The position numbers and the translations under genes are program-made. A stretch of 64,000 bases of DNA, from positions 124,001 through 188,000 of the forward strand of contig NZ_QUAB01000047.1 in NCBI RefSeq assembly GCF_003387575.1. The letters are read 5' to 3'. This document shows positions 49,280 to 57,523 of the stretch, piece by piece. Origin of the DNA: Microbacterium bovistercoris (GTDB taxonomy: Bacteria; Actinomycetota; Actinomycetes; Actinomycetales; Microbacteriaceae). A model generated the notes under the pieces. It was not told where the DNA came from and made no database searches. It was given only the letters and a program-made list of their open reading frames with translations. Each line of letters begins with the position of its first letter. Positions within the stretch are counted from its first letter, which is position 1.

Positions 49280-50530
49280 ATGACCTCTTCCGCGGGCGAA
49301 CTGCTCGATCTCGACATCACCGGTTTCGCGCACGGCGGCACCGCCGTCGCCCGTCACGAGGGCCGTGTCGTGTTCGTCGCCGACGCCATTCCCGGAGAGC
49401 GGGTTCGCGTGCGTGTCGCAGATGCGTCGAAGACCGCATTCTGGCGCGCCGACGCCGTCGAGGTCCTCGAGGCCTCTCCGCACCGGGTGCCGCACATCTG
49501 GCCCGAGGCGGACATCTCGCGCGACCCGGTCGACCGCGTCGGCGGAGCCGACCTCGGCCACATCGATCTCGGGCACCAGCGCGTGCTCAAGCGCCAGGTG
49601 CTGCAGGAGGCGCTGGACAAGTTCGCGGGCACCGGACTCACCGCACCCGAGGTCGCCGGCCTCGACCCTTCGACAGGCTCAGGGCTGGCGAGCGACGGCA
49701 CCGGCTGGCGCACGCGCATGACGCTGCACGTCGACGACGCCGGACGTGTGGGCCCGTACGCCGCGCGCAGCCACCGGGTCATCGAGGTCGATTCGCTGCC
49801 GCTGGCGCGTCCAGAACTCGCCGCAGCCGCCGAGGCCCTGGTCGGCACGCCCTCCGCCGGGCGCATCATCTTCGTCGAGCCGGCCGACGGCCGTGCCAGG
49901 GTGCTGCCGCGACCGGACCGGCCGACCCGGTCGCGACGCGGCGCGCGCGCCCACCGGCGGGAGCCGGAGGTCATCGTCGAGAAGGTCGGTTCGCGGGAGT
50001 TCCGTCTCGACGTGGACGGCTTCTGGCAGGTGCATCCGCTGGCCGCCGCCACGCTCGACGCCGAGGTGCGGGCGGCTCTCGAGGGGCGGGTCGACCCGGA
50101 TGCCACGCACTTCGACCTGTACGGCGGGGTGGGACTGTTCGCCGCGGCCCTCGCCGATCTCGGCGCCACGGACGTGGTGACGGTGGAGTCGGACGCCCGC
50201 GCCACAGCGCACGCGGAGCGGAACCTCGCGCCGCTGGACGTGCACGCTGTCACCGCGCGGGTCGACCGCTTCCTGACATCCGTTCCCGCGGGAAGCCGGG
50301 CCGGCACGATCGTGCTCGACCCGCCGCGTGCCGGCGCGGGGAAGGCCGTCGTCGAGGCCGTGCACGGCCTCGCGCCGGAAGCCGTCGTCTACGTCGCCTG
50401 CGACCCCGTGGCACTGGCTCGCGACCTCGGCACCTTCCGCGCTCTCGGGTGGGAGGCGGACCGGCTTCGCGCGTTCGACCTGTTCCCGCATTCGCACCAC
50501 TTCGAGACCGTGGTGCGGCTGACGCGCTGA
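49280..50530 (+). CDS. TrmA/RlmD-family RNA uridine-C5 methyltransferase, Fe-S-less form
   Basis: A 416-residue SAM-dependent RNA methyltransferase. An N-terminal TRAM domain (about 5-60) is followed by a central region and a Rossmann domain (SAM loop DLYGGVGLFAAALADLG). The catalytic motif YVACDPVALARDL holds Cys374, the only cysteine in the protein. The four cysteines that bind [4Fe-4S] in RlmD-type enzymes are all missing. DPSTGSG near residue 132 is encoded by an in-frame copy of the dispersed repeat. The start at 49280 is preceded by GAAGAT at 6 bases. The target, tRNA or rRNA, is unknown. Confidence 0.85.
   Translation: MTSSAGELLDLDITGFAHGGTAVARHEGRVVFVADAIPGERVRVRVADASKTAFWRADAVEVLEASPHRVPHIWPEADISRDPVDRVGGADLGHIDLGHQRVLKRQVLQEALDKFAGTGLTAPEVAGLDPSTGSGLASDGTGWRTRMTLHVDDAGRVGPYAARSHRVIEVDSLPLARPELAAAAEALVGTPSAGRIIFVEPADGRARVLPRPDRPTRSRRGARAHRREPEVIVEKVGSREFRLDVDGFWQVHPLAAATLDAEVRAALEGRVDPDATHFDLYGGVGLFAAALADLGATDVVTVESDARATAHAERNLAPLDVHAVTARVDRFLTSVPAGSRAGTIVLDPPRAGAGKAVVEAVHGLAPEAVVYVACDPVALARDLGTFRALGWEADRLRAFDLFPHSHHFETVVRLTR
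49666..49684 (+). repeat. Dispersed repeat copy inside the RNA methyltransferase gene
   Basis: CCCTTCGACAGGCTCAGGG, then CTGG in place of ACC. It is read in frame as DPSTGSG, a different frame from the LRQAQGP copies, and lies in the linker before the catalytic domain. Confidence 0.75.
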
Positions 50531-50548
50531 TCGTCCCCGCCCGCTGAG

Positions 50549-50554
50549 TATTCT
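50549..50554 (+). promoter_or_regulatory. -10-like TATTCT before the NarL-type regulator
   Basis: TATTCT ends 6 bases before the ATG at 50561 with no ribosome-binding site. Confidence 0.45.
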
Positions 50555-50560
50555 GAGTCC

Positions 50561-51223
50561 ATGAGCACCGTCGCCCTCATCGACGATCACGAGTCGGTAC
50601 GTCTGGGCCTCGAGGCCGCCTGTCTGCGCGACGGGGATCAGCAAGTGGTGTTCTCCGGCGGCACGGTGAAGGACTATCTGCTGTGGCGGGCATCGGCCGG
50701 AGCGCCGCCCGTCGACGTCGTCGTGCTCGATCTCACGCTCGGCGACGGCACCACCGTCACGGAGAACGTCGCCACCCTCGTCGCCGACGGCGCGAGCGTC
50801 GTGATCCACAGTGTCGCGGACCGCCCCGCTGCTGTGCGCGAGGCACTGGTCGCCGGAGCGGCTGGCGTCGTGAGCAAGTCCTCCGCGCTGGACGACGTGC
50901 TCGACGCGATCCGTACCGTGGCGCGCGGGGACGCCCTGAACAACGTCGAGTGGGCCAGCGCTGTCGACGGCGACCGCGAGTTCGCGGACGCGCAACTGTC
51001 CACCCGCGAGCGCGAGGTGCTGCGGCTCTACGCCGCCGGCCTCCCGTTGAAGGTCGTCGCCGAGCGCCTCGGAGTGGCGTACTCGACGGCCAAGGAGAAC
51101 ATCACCCGCATCCGCGTGAAGTACGTCGAGGTGGGCCGACCCGCGCCGACGAAGGTCGACCTGCTGCGCCGCGCGATGGAGGACGGCATCGTCGCCCCGG
51201 ACGGGGCAGCACGTGGCGGTTGA
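50561..51223 (+). CDS. NarL/LuxR-family response regulator
   Basis: A 220-residue regulator. The receiver domain (1 to ~120) has D8-D9, phospho-acceptor D57 in VVVLDLTLGDG and the conserved Lys in VSKSS. The LuxR-type helix-turn-helix (about 145-205) contains LSTREREVLRLYAAGLPLK and VAYSTAKENITRI. Its stop overlaps the GTG of the kinase gene, so regulator and kinase are made together. The targets are unknown. Confidence 0.9.
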   Translation: MSTVALIDDHESVRLGLEAACLRDGDQQVVFSGGTVKDYLLWRASAGAPPVDVVVLDLTLGDGTTVTENVATLVADGASVVIHSVADRPAAVREALVAGAAGVVSKSSALDDVLDAIRTVARGDALNNVEWASAVDGDREFADAQLSTREREVLRLYAAGLPLKVVAERLGVAYSTAKENITRIRVKYVEVGRPAPTKVDLLRRAMEDGIVAPDGAARGG

Positions 51224-52445
51224 CGCCCGCGGCATCCGGGAGGCGTGGAACCAGATCCCGTCGCCGGGTGCGGCAGGCTCCGGTCTGGAGCGGTTCACCG
51301 GCAACCGGATGGAGCGCATCCTTCAGATCGTGATCGCACTCGGCTCGGCCGCGCTGGGGGTGCAGGCGTTCCTCGGCGCGATCACGACGCTGTCGAGGAT
51401 GGACGCTCCGCACCTGGCGATCCTGATCATGGTGTTCCTGCCGCTGGTGGGCATGATCGTCGCCTGCCTGACCGGGCAGTTCGTGCGGGTCGCCTGCGGG
51501 AGCTTCGCCGTCTCGTACATGTTCGCGCTGCTGCTCTGGCCGGTCGTCGTGATCTCCGCAGGGCGTGGCGCGTCGGAGCAGCCGTGGATCTTCTTCCTGG
51601 TGAACATCGGAGTGGTCGCCGCCGTCGCGGCGTTCCCGTTCGCCCTGCAGTTCGTGTGGGCGGCTGCCCTGCCCCTGGTGTACGGCTGGGTGCGGCTCGT
51701 GCAGGGCGGGTTCTCGCAGGAGTACTGGATCACGACCGCGTTCGACGTGACGTTCACCCTCATCCTCGGCATGGTCCTCGTGTCGCTGGCGTGGATGTTC
51801 CGCTCCGTCGCATCCGGCGTCGATGAGGCGCGAGCGAAGGCGGTCGACACCTATGCATCCGCGGCCGCCGCCACCGCCGCGGAGGAGGAGCGCGTCGCGC
51901 TGGCCGCGCTCATGCACGACAGCGTGCTGGCGGCATTGATCGCGGCGGCCAGGGCGGAGAGCCCTCGGGAGCAGGATCTGGCCGTCGGGATGGCACGGGA
52001 GGCGCTGACCCGCCTCGCCAACACCGAGGCTTCGGTGGCGCAGGAGGGCAGCGATGAACCCGTGAGCACCACCGGGATCGTGGCGGAACTGCGGCGAACG
52101 CTGTCGGAACAGGGCGCCGACGCCGTGGTCGAGGAGCGCGGAGAGCCCGGTTCGGTGCCGGGCAAGGTGGCCCGCGCGCTGGTGCTGGCGGCCAGGCAGG
52201 CGATCGGCAACGCACTGACGCATGCGGCGGGTCGGGGACTGCACGTGGTCGTGGAAGCGGCGGGAGCGGGCATCCGGATCATCGTGAGCGACACCGGACC
52301 GGGGTTCGATCTCGAGCACATCGGCGAGGACCGGCTGGGTATCCGCGCGTCGATCCTCGCGCGGATGGCGGCGGTCGCGGGAACGGCTGACATCTCCTCC
52401 GGAGAGTGCGGCACGGTCGTCACCCTGGGATGGGACGCCGCATGA
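51213..52445 (+). CDS. DesK/NarX-type membrane histidine kinase
   Basis: A 410-residue kinase. About six membrane helices fill residues ~35-195. The HisKA_3 dimerisation helix has ALMHDSVLAAL with the likely phospho-accepting H235. The ATPase domain has the N-box ARQAIGNALTHA and the G-boxes SDTGPGFDL and RLGIRASILARM. There is no separate extracellular sensor domain, so the membrane region itself is probably the sensor. The GTG start at 51213 overlaps the regulator gene by 11 bases. Its stop overlaps the following gene (ATGA). Confidence 0.85.
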   Translation: MAVDARGIREAWNQIPSPGAAGSGLERFTGNRMERILQIVIALGSAALGVQAFLGAITTLSRMDAPHLAILIMVFLPLVGMIVACLTGQFVRVACGSFAVSYMFALLLWPVVVISAGRGASEQPWIFFLVNIGVVAAVAAFPFALQFVWAAALPLVYGWVRLVQGGFSQEYWITTAFDVTFTLILGMVLVSLAWMFRSVASGVDEARAKAVDTYASAAAATAAEEERVALAALMHDSVLAALIAAARAESPREQDLAVGMAREALTRLANTEASVAQEGSDEPVSTTGIVAELRRTLSEQGADAVVEERGEPGSVPGKVARALVLAARQAIGNALTHAAGRGLHVVVEAAGAGIRIIVSDTGPGFDLEHIGEDRLGIRASILARMAAVAGTADISSGECGTVVTLGWDAA

Positions 52446-53455
52446 GACTCACCGTCCGCAGCATGGCCACGGGCCTCGCCCTCGGGTTCGCGGTCTACTT
52501 CGCGGCGCGCGGCGTGTGGTGGACCCCGGTGCAGCCGGACGTGCCGCTGTTCATGGTCGCTGCGATCGGTCTGTACATCGCGACGATCCTCACGGCGGTG
52601 CTGGCGGGCATGGACCAGGGGGTGAGGATGCCGCTGTGGTGCGGGATCCTCGCGCTCGTGACCTCGATCGCCGTGCCGCATCTGGTGTCGGTCTCGCTCG
52701 CCAGTGCTGACAGGGTCGCACCGTTCGCCACCTGGTACATCGGGGCGACCGGTCTGCTCGGCGTGGTCTGCATCGTGCGGCGCCGGTTCCTGATCGGCTG
52801 GCTGACCCTGCTCGTGCTCATCGTCTTGTCGTGCGCGTTCATGGGGCCGGAGAACGCATTCACCCTCGGTCTGGTCGGATCCATCACCTGGGTCACCGTG
52901 GCCCAGCTGCTGGTGCTCTTCTGGGACCGTGCTGTGCGCGACACCGAGCGGCTGGCCGACATCCAGCAGGCGGTCTCGGCCTGGCACGCCACGCAGCAGG
53001 TGCGACAGCGAGAGCGGCGGATGCGGGTGCAGCTGGCGCTGGCGGTGGCGGGACCCCTGCTGGCCAGGACGGTGGCCGAGCGCGGCGCGCTGGATGCCGA
53101 GGAGAAGACCCGCGCGCGCATCGCCGAAGGGCGCCTGCGCGACGAGCTTCGAGGGGCGAGTCTGCTCAACGATGCCGTGCGCGAGGCCATCGCTGATGCG
53201 CGCGGCCGCGGTGTCACCGTCACGGTGTTCGATGAGGGAGGGCTGGACAACGTCGACGAGCAGCGCAGGGATGAGATCCGCGACGAGCTCGCCGGCGTGC
53301 TCGCGCAGGTGAGCACCGACCGTGTGATCATCCGCGCGGGCAGCGACGAGGTCATCGCGGTGACGGTTGTCGGCCGCGGCGGTGCCGGCGGATCGCGAGA
53401 CGAAGACGAGGTCGACCTCTGGCACGAGATCCCGCGCGAGGCGCCGGGGACCTGA
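52442..53455 (+). CDS. Membrane protein resembling a kinase that lacks catalytic boxes
   Basis: A 337-residue protein with about six membrane helices (residues ~8-185) and a soluble C-terminal region. That region starts with a long helix pair (ERRMRVQLALAVAGPLLARTV to REAIADARGRG) and ends in a beta-rich segment (ITVFDEGG-like TVTVFDEGGLD, then RVIIRAGSDEVIAVTVVG). The order matches the two-helix plus ATPase plan of the preceding kinase. However, the phospho-accepting His and the N and G boxes are not visible. I infer a degenerate partner of the kinase at 51213, with which it overlaps by four bases. No domain family is assigned with confidence. Confidence 0.65.
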   Translation: MRLTVRSMATGLALGFAVYFAARGVWWTPVQPDVPLFMVAAIGLYIATILTAVLAGMDQGVRMPLWCGILALVTSIAVPHLVSVSLASADRVAPFATWYIGATGLLGVVCIVRRRFLIGWLTLLVLIVLSCAFMGPENAFTLGLVGSITWVTVAQLLVLFWDRAVRDTERLADIQQAVSAWHATQQVRQRERRMRVQLALAVAGPLLARTVAERGALDAEEKTRARIAEGRLRDELRGASLLNDAVREAIADARGRGVTVTVFDEGGLDNVDEQRRDEIRDELAGVLAQVSTDRVIIRAGSDEVIAVTVVGRGGAGGSRDEDEVDLWHEIPREAPGT

Positions 53456-53478
53456 GCCTTCCGGTCCGGAAGAGAAAG

Positions 53479-53511
53479 GGCGAGGGGCGGCGAAGCCGCC
53501 CGCCCCTCGCC
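53479..53511 (+). terminator. Terminator-like hairpin after the kinase trio
   Basis: GGCGAGGGGCGG (53479-53490) pairs perfectly with CCGCCCCTCGCC (53500-53511) around a 9-base loop. There is no T run. It follows the kinase-like gene by about 23 bases. Confidence 0.7.
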
Positions 53512-53532
53512 AACGCGGACGAGTTACCCGAA

Positions 53533-53554
53533 AACTGTCCGCATGTGGACGGTT
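53533..53554. promoter_or_regulatory. Inverted repeat AACTGTCC-6-GGACGGTT
   Basis: Eight-base arms (53533-53540, 53547-53554) with one G-T pair and the 6-base centre GCATGT. It could be an operator or a small hairpin, and no nearby gene start explains it. Confidence 0.35.
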
Positions 53555-53701
53555 ATTCGCTTGCCTACCCTGGGACAAGGAGACCGTCTAACGCGAAGCG
53601 TTGCATCCAGTCTGCCGGGCGGAAAACAGGCTGTCTGTAGGTATTTCGGGGGACAAATCCGGCCTTTTTCGGGCGTTTCGGGGTCTTTCTGCCTCTGAAA
53701 C

Positions 53702-53755
53702 GGTCCCTGAGCCTGCCGCTTGTACTGAGCGAGCGCAGCGAGACGAAGTGAAGGG
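53702..53755 (-). repeat. Long variant of the dispersed repeat
   Basis: GGTCCCTGAGCCTG at 53702-53715 is followed by an inserted stretch (53716-53746, with TGTACTGAGCGAGCGCAGCG) and ends GAAGTGAAGGG. The element ends on the base before the accE stop codon. Confidence 0.6.
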
Positions 53756-53977
53756 TCAGCCCGAGAACCGGCCCCAGGGGATGTCGCGCCGCAGCGGTGT
53801 GCGGATGGGACGGCGGGTGCTCATCCATGCGGAGACGTGCTTCTCTTCGGCGACGGCAGTGGCGACCTCGGTGGTGTACGCCTCGCTGACGATCGCGACG
53901 AGCGCGGCGAGTTCCTCGTCGGTCGGGTTGCCTCGCACGACCTCGACGATCGGGGCGTCGGGCTGCTGCTCGGTCAC
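53756..53977 (-). CDS. accE: Acyl-CoA carboxylase epsilon subunit
   Basis: A 73-residue helper subunit that joins AccA3 and AccD5 in actinobacterial acyl-CoA carboxylases. It shows the family start [18 protein letters not shown] and the C-terminal WxxxxR-like [14 protein letters not shown] ending WGRFSG. It overlaps accD5 by four bases (ATGA). In mycobacteria the next gene downstream is maf, but here it is followed by a repeat and a convergent region. Confidence 0.87.
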   Translation of the reverse strand: MTEQQPDAPIVEVVRGNPTDEELAALVAIVSEAYTTEVATAVAEEKHVSAWMSTRRPIRTPLRRDIPWGRFSG

Positions 53978-55563
53978 AGCGGGATGTTCCCGTGCTTCTT
54001 GGGCGGCAGCTCCGCGCGCTTGCCCTTGAGGGCGCGCAGGGCCTTCGCGATCGACACGCGGGTGTTCGCCGGCTCGATGATGCCGTCGATCTCGCCGCGC
54101 TCGGCGGCGAGGAACGGGCTGGTCACGCTGTAGGTGTATTCGTTCGCGAGACGCGTGCGCACAGCGGCGACATCTTCACCGGCCTCCTCGGCGCGCTTGA
54201 TCTCGCCGCGGTACAGGATGTTCACGGCGCCCTGCCCGCCCATCACGGCGATCTCCGCTGTCGGCCAGGCCAGGTTGACGTCGGCACCGAGCTGCTTCGA
54301 GCCCATCACGATGTACGCGCCGCCGTAGGCCTTGCGGAGGATCACGGTGACCAGCGGCACGGTGGCCTCGGCGTAGGCGTAGATGAGCTTCGCGCCGCGG
54401 CGGATGACGCCGGTCCACTCCTGGTCGGTGCCGGGCAGGTAGCCGGGCACGTCGACGAGCGTGACGATCGGGATCGAGAAGGCGTCGCAGAAGCGCACGA
54501 AACGGCTGGCCTTCTCACCCGCCTCGATGTTCAGCGTTCCGGCCATCTGCGAGGGCTGGTTGGCGATGATGCCCACCGAGCGCCCCTCGACGCGGCCGAA
54601 GCCGATCAGGATGTTCGGGGCGAACAGCGGCTGCACCTCGAGGAAGTCGCCGTCATCGACGATGTGCTCGATGACGGTGTGCATGTCGTAGGGCTGGTTG
54701 GGGGAGTCCGGGATGATCGTGTTCAGCACACGGTCGGAATCGGTGGTCTCGAACTCGAAGGGCGTGTCGTAGCCGGGGATCTCCGCCATGTTGTTGTCCG
54801 GCAGGAAGCCGAGCAGCGTGCGGGCGTAGTCGATCGCGTCGTCCTCGTCCTCGGCCAGGTAGTGCGCGACGCCGGAGCGGGTGTTGTGCGTGTAGGCACC
54901 GCCCAGCTCCTCCATGCCGACGTCCTCACCGGTGACGGTCTTGATCACGTCCGGTCCGGTGACGAACATCTGGCTGGTCTTGTCGACCATGATCACGAAG
55001 TCGGTGAGCGCCGGGCCGTACACGGCGCCGCCGGCGGCGGGACCCATGATGATCGAGATCTGCGGGATGACACCCGAGGAGCGGGTGTTCATCTTGAAGA
55101 TCTCGCCGTACTTCGACAGCGCGAGCACACCCTCCTGGATGCGGGCGCCGCCGGAGTCGAGGATGCCGATCACCGGCATCCCGCTGGTGAGGGCGAACTC
55201 CATGATCTTGATGATCTTGTCGCCGGAGACCTCGCCGAGCGAGCCGCCGAAGGTGGTGAAGTCCTGCGAGTAGACGGCCACGGTGCGGCCGTGGATGGTG
55301 CCGATGCCGGTGACGACGGAGTCGCCGTACGGGCGGTTGCGGTCCATGCCGAATGCAGTGGTGCGATGCCGGACGTACTCGTCGAACTCGACGAAGCTGC
55401 CGGGGTCGACGAGAAGCTCGATGCGCTCGCGGGCGGTCATCTTGCCCTTGGCGTGCTGCTTCTCCTGGGCTTTCTTCTCGGCGTCGACGACGGCCTCGGT
55501 GTAGCGGGCGCGGAGGTCCGCGATCTTGGCTGCGGTCGTCGAGAGGTCAGGCGTGTCCGTCAC
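53974..55563 (-). CDS. accD5: Propionyl/acyl-CoA carboxylase beta subunit
   Basis: Carboxyltransferase subunit that moves CO2 from biotin to propionyl- or acetyl-CoA. The 529 residues show the crotonase-like double fold. There are two CoA/biotin oxyanion regions (GGARIQEGV with [16 protein letters not shown], and [16 protein letters not shown] with [13 protein letters not shown]). The length matches AccD5, whose products are methylmalonyl- and malonyl-CoA. TAGTGT ends 6 bases before the GTG at 55563. It is followed by accE, with accA3 further downstream on the same strand. Confidence 0.94.
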   Translation of the reverse strand: MTDTPDLSTTAAKIADLRARYTEAVVDAEKKAQEKQHAKGKMTARERIELLVDPGSFVEFDEYVRHRTTAFGMDRNRPYGDSVVTGIGTIHGRTVAVYSQDFTTFGGSLGEVSGDKIIKIMEFALTSGMPVIGILDSGGARIQEGVLALSKYGEIFKMNTRSSGVIPQISIIMGPAAGGAVYGPALTDFVIMVDKTSQMFVTGPDVIKTVTGEDVGMEELGGAYTHNTRSGVAHYLAEDEDDAIDYARTLLGFLPDNNMAEIPGYDTPFEFETTDSDRVLNTIIPDSPNQPYDMHTVIEHIVDDGDFLEVQPLFAPNILIGFGRVEGRSVGIIANQPSQMAGTLNIEAGEKASRFVRFCDAFSIPIVTLVDVPGYLPGTDQEWTGVIRRGAKLIYAYAEATVPLVTVILRKAYGGAYIVMGSKQLGADVNLAWPTAEIAVMGGQGAVNILYRGEIKRAEEAGEDVAAVRTRLANEYTYSVTSPFLAAERGEIDGIIEPANTRVSIAKALRALKGKRAELPPKKHGNIPL

Positions 55564-55569
55564 GTTTCC

Positions 55570-55575
55570 ACACTA
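55570..55575 (-). promoter_or_regulatory. -10-like TAGTGT before accD5
   Basis: TAGTGT ends 6 bases before the GTG at 55563, with no Shine-Dalgarno sequence. Confidence 0.45.
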
Positions 55576-55655
55576 GTGCCGGGGGCCGGAGCGCCGTTGG
55601 ATGCTCGCCACAACGGATTCGCCGATCCTTTGGGGGCTTCGGTTCGCCTGCGTGA

Positions 55656-57044
55656 TCAGTTCTTCGGCGTCCAGCTGCCGCCGTTCTGCCAGAACTGCCC
55701 GATGTCCTCCAGCGGGCGGCCCTTCGTCTCCGGGGCCAACCATGACACGAAGCCGAAGGCGAGCACTGCCATCACGCCGAAGATCGCGAAGGTCCACGCG
55801 CCGCCGGTGGCCTCGAGCAGGCTCGGGAAGATCGCGCCGACGATCACGTTGGCGACCAGGTCGGCGGTGAGCATGACCGTGGCGCCGAGGGCGCGCAGGT
55901 GTGCCGGCATCGCCTCGCCTGCGTACACCCACACCAGCGAGCCGAAGCCGAAGGTGAAGCCGGCGGTGAACAGCATCAGGCCGATGAATCCGAACACCGT
56001 CAGCGCGCCGCTGAACTCGCCGCCGCCGATGGCGAACACGGCGACGAGCAGAGCGTTCGCGAGGATCATCACGCCGATGCCGATGAGCAGCACCGGCCGG
56101 CGTCCCATCCGGTCGATCACCGCGAGGGCGATGAACACGGCGACCAGGCCGGCGACCTGCACCAGGGCGGAGAGGCCGAGCTGCACGATGTGGTCGCTCG
56201 ATCCCATGGCGTCGAAGATGCTCGGGCTGTAGTACACGATCGCGTTGATGCCGGTGATCTGCACGAAGAATCCGAGGCCCACCACGAACAGCGTCGCGCG
56301 CAGGAAGGGCCCCCGGAGCAGGTCGGTCCAGCGGGAGGTGTGCGCGGTGGCGAAGCCGGCCGTGATGGTCTCGAGTTCGGCCTCGATGTCGACCGCGCCG
56401 CCCTCGATGAGCGACAGGGTCCGGCGGGCCTCGGCCGTGCGACCCTTCATGATGTACCAGCGCGCGGTGTCGGGCAGGCGCAGCAGCAGGATGGTGATCA
56501 CGACGCCGGGAACGGCGGCGAGCCCGAGCATCCATCTCCAGCTCTCCGTCGAGGCGAGGGCCATCGCGACGAGGTAGCCGAGGATGATGCCGGTGACGGT
56601 GGCGACCTGATACAGCACCAGGAACGCGCCGCGCGAGCGTGTCGGCGCGGATTCGGCGACGAACACCGGGACCACGACGACGGACACGCCGATCGTGAGG
56701 CCGAGCAGGAAGCGGGCCACGATGAGGAATTCGAGAGTCGGGGCGATGCCGCTGAGCAGCGAGAAGATGGTGAACGTCGCGGCGACGGCGACCATGGTGG
56801 GTTTGCGTCCGACGCGGTTCGACAGCGCACCGCCGAACAGGGCGCCGAGGATCTCGCCGACCACGACGGTGGTGGTGACCAGGCCCTGTCCTGCGGCATC
56901 CAGGTGGAAGTCCTGGGTGAGATAGATCAGAGCGCCGCCGATGTTCGACGAGTCGTATCCGTAGATGATGCCGACAGTGGCAGCTGCGATGCCGACCATC
57001 ACGGCGAGCCTGGTCAGCTTCGGGTTCTCGGTGAGAGTGTGCAT
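55656..57044 (-). CDS. MFS sugar porter
   Basis: A 462-residue transporter with about twelve helices and the sugar-porter (SP) family signatures. These are GYDSSNIGGALIYL in helix 1, the repeated RxGRRP-type loops (NRVGRKPTMV and DRMGRRPVLL), and PETKGRPLEDI at the end. It imports a monosaccharide or polyol by proton symport, but the sugar is not identifiable. GGAAGG lies 7 bases before the ATG at 57044. No catabolic enzyme is adjacent. Confidence 0.9.
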   Translation of the reverse strand: MHTLTENPKLTRLAVMVGIAAATVGIIYGYDSSNIGGALIYLTQDFHLDAAGQGLVTTTVVVGEILGALFGGALSNRVGRKPTMVAVAATFTIFSLLSGIAPTLEFLIVARFLLGLTIGVSVVVVPVFVAESAPTRSRGAFLVLYQVATVTGIILGYLVAMALASTESWRWMLGLAAVPGVVITILLLRLPDTARWYIMKGRTAEARRTLSLIEGGAVDIEAELETITAGFATAHTSRWTDLLRGPFLRATLFVVGLGFFVQITGINAIVYYSPSIFDAMGSSDHIVQLGLSALVQVAGLVAVFIALAVIDRMGRRPVLLIGIGVMILANALLVAVFAIGGGEFSGALTVFGFIGLMLFTAGFTFGFGSLVWVYAGEAMPAHLRALGATVMLTADLVANVIVGAIFPSLLEATGGAWTFAIFGVMAVLAFGFVSWLAPETKGRPLEDIGQFWQNGGSWTPKN

Positions 57045-57143
57045 CGCGATGCCTTCCTTCGGCGGGCGCCCCCAGAGCGCGGAGCGTAACCGAACGGTAC
57101 CCCCCTGACATATGGCGGATCGGCCACGCGCCACCATGGGCGC

Positions 57144-57446
57144 TCACACCACGAACCGCCAGACGTACTCCAGCCCGTCCTCCGGGCGGAACCATGCCAA
57201 CGTGACCACGACGTCATCGAGGTCCGCCGAGCACAGGCACAGCTCGAGCCTCTCGGCGGGCAGCACCTGGCCCCACAGGTCCGTGACGATGCCGGTGCTC
57301 GGATCGTCGCGGAACACGCGCACGAAGTCGACCGGCTCGTCACCGACGTTGAGGACGACCGGATGTGCGCGCTCGTCCCGCAGGATGCGCCACGGCACGC
57401 GGTAGGCGGGGACGGATGTCGGGAGCTGGGGGAGTCCGAGGGTCAT
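57144..57446 (-). CDS. Hypothetical protein, 100 residues
   Basis: A compact protein without signal peptide or membrane segment. It has alternating hydrophobic beta-type stretches (HPVVLNVGDEPVDFVRVF, then DVVVTLAWFRPEDGLEYVWRFVV) and one CLC motif. The pattern fits a small beta-rich domain, and no family is recognised. Codon use matches the neighbours. The ribosome-binding site is weak. It lies between EcsC and the sugar porter on the same strand. Confidence 0.55.
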   Translation of the reverse strand: MTLGLPQLPTSVPAYRVPWRILRDERAHPVVLNVGDEPVDFVRVFRDDPSTGIVTDLWGQVLPAERLELCLCSADLDDVVVTLAWFRPEDGLEYVWRFVV

Positions 57447-57523
57447 GCCGCCACGCTAGGAACGGCGGCGGACAGGGCGCCGGCGCGCGGGCATCCGAGG
57501 CCGGGGCTGTGCAGGGCTGTACG

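Larger units (their letters stand above)
53456..53755. other. 300-bp intergenic region between convergent genes
   Basis: Holds a strong hairpin (53479-53511), an 8-bp inverted repeat (53533-53554), an AT-richer stretch (about 53590-53700) and a long variant of the dispersed repeat (53702-53755). I find no convincing protein gene. A small RNA is possible but unproven. Confidence 0.5.

Noticed and set aside
53565..53828. Minus-strand open frame of 87 codons reading out of accE's 3' end
   Set aside because: Overlaps accE and the repeat, with no start signal and atypical codon use. accE itself has a recognised family.
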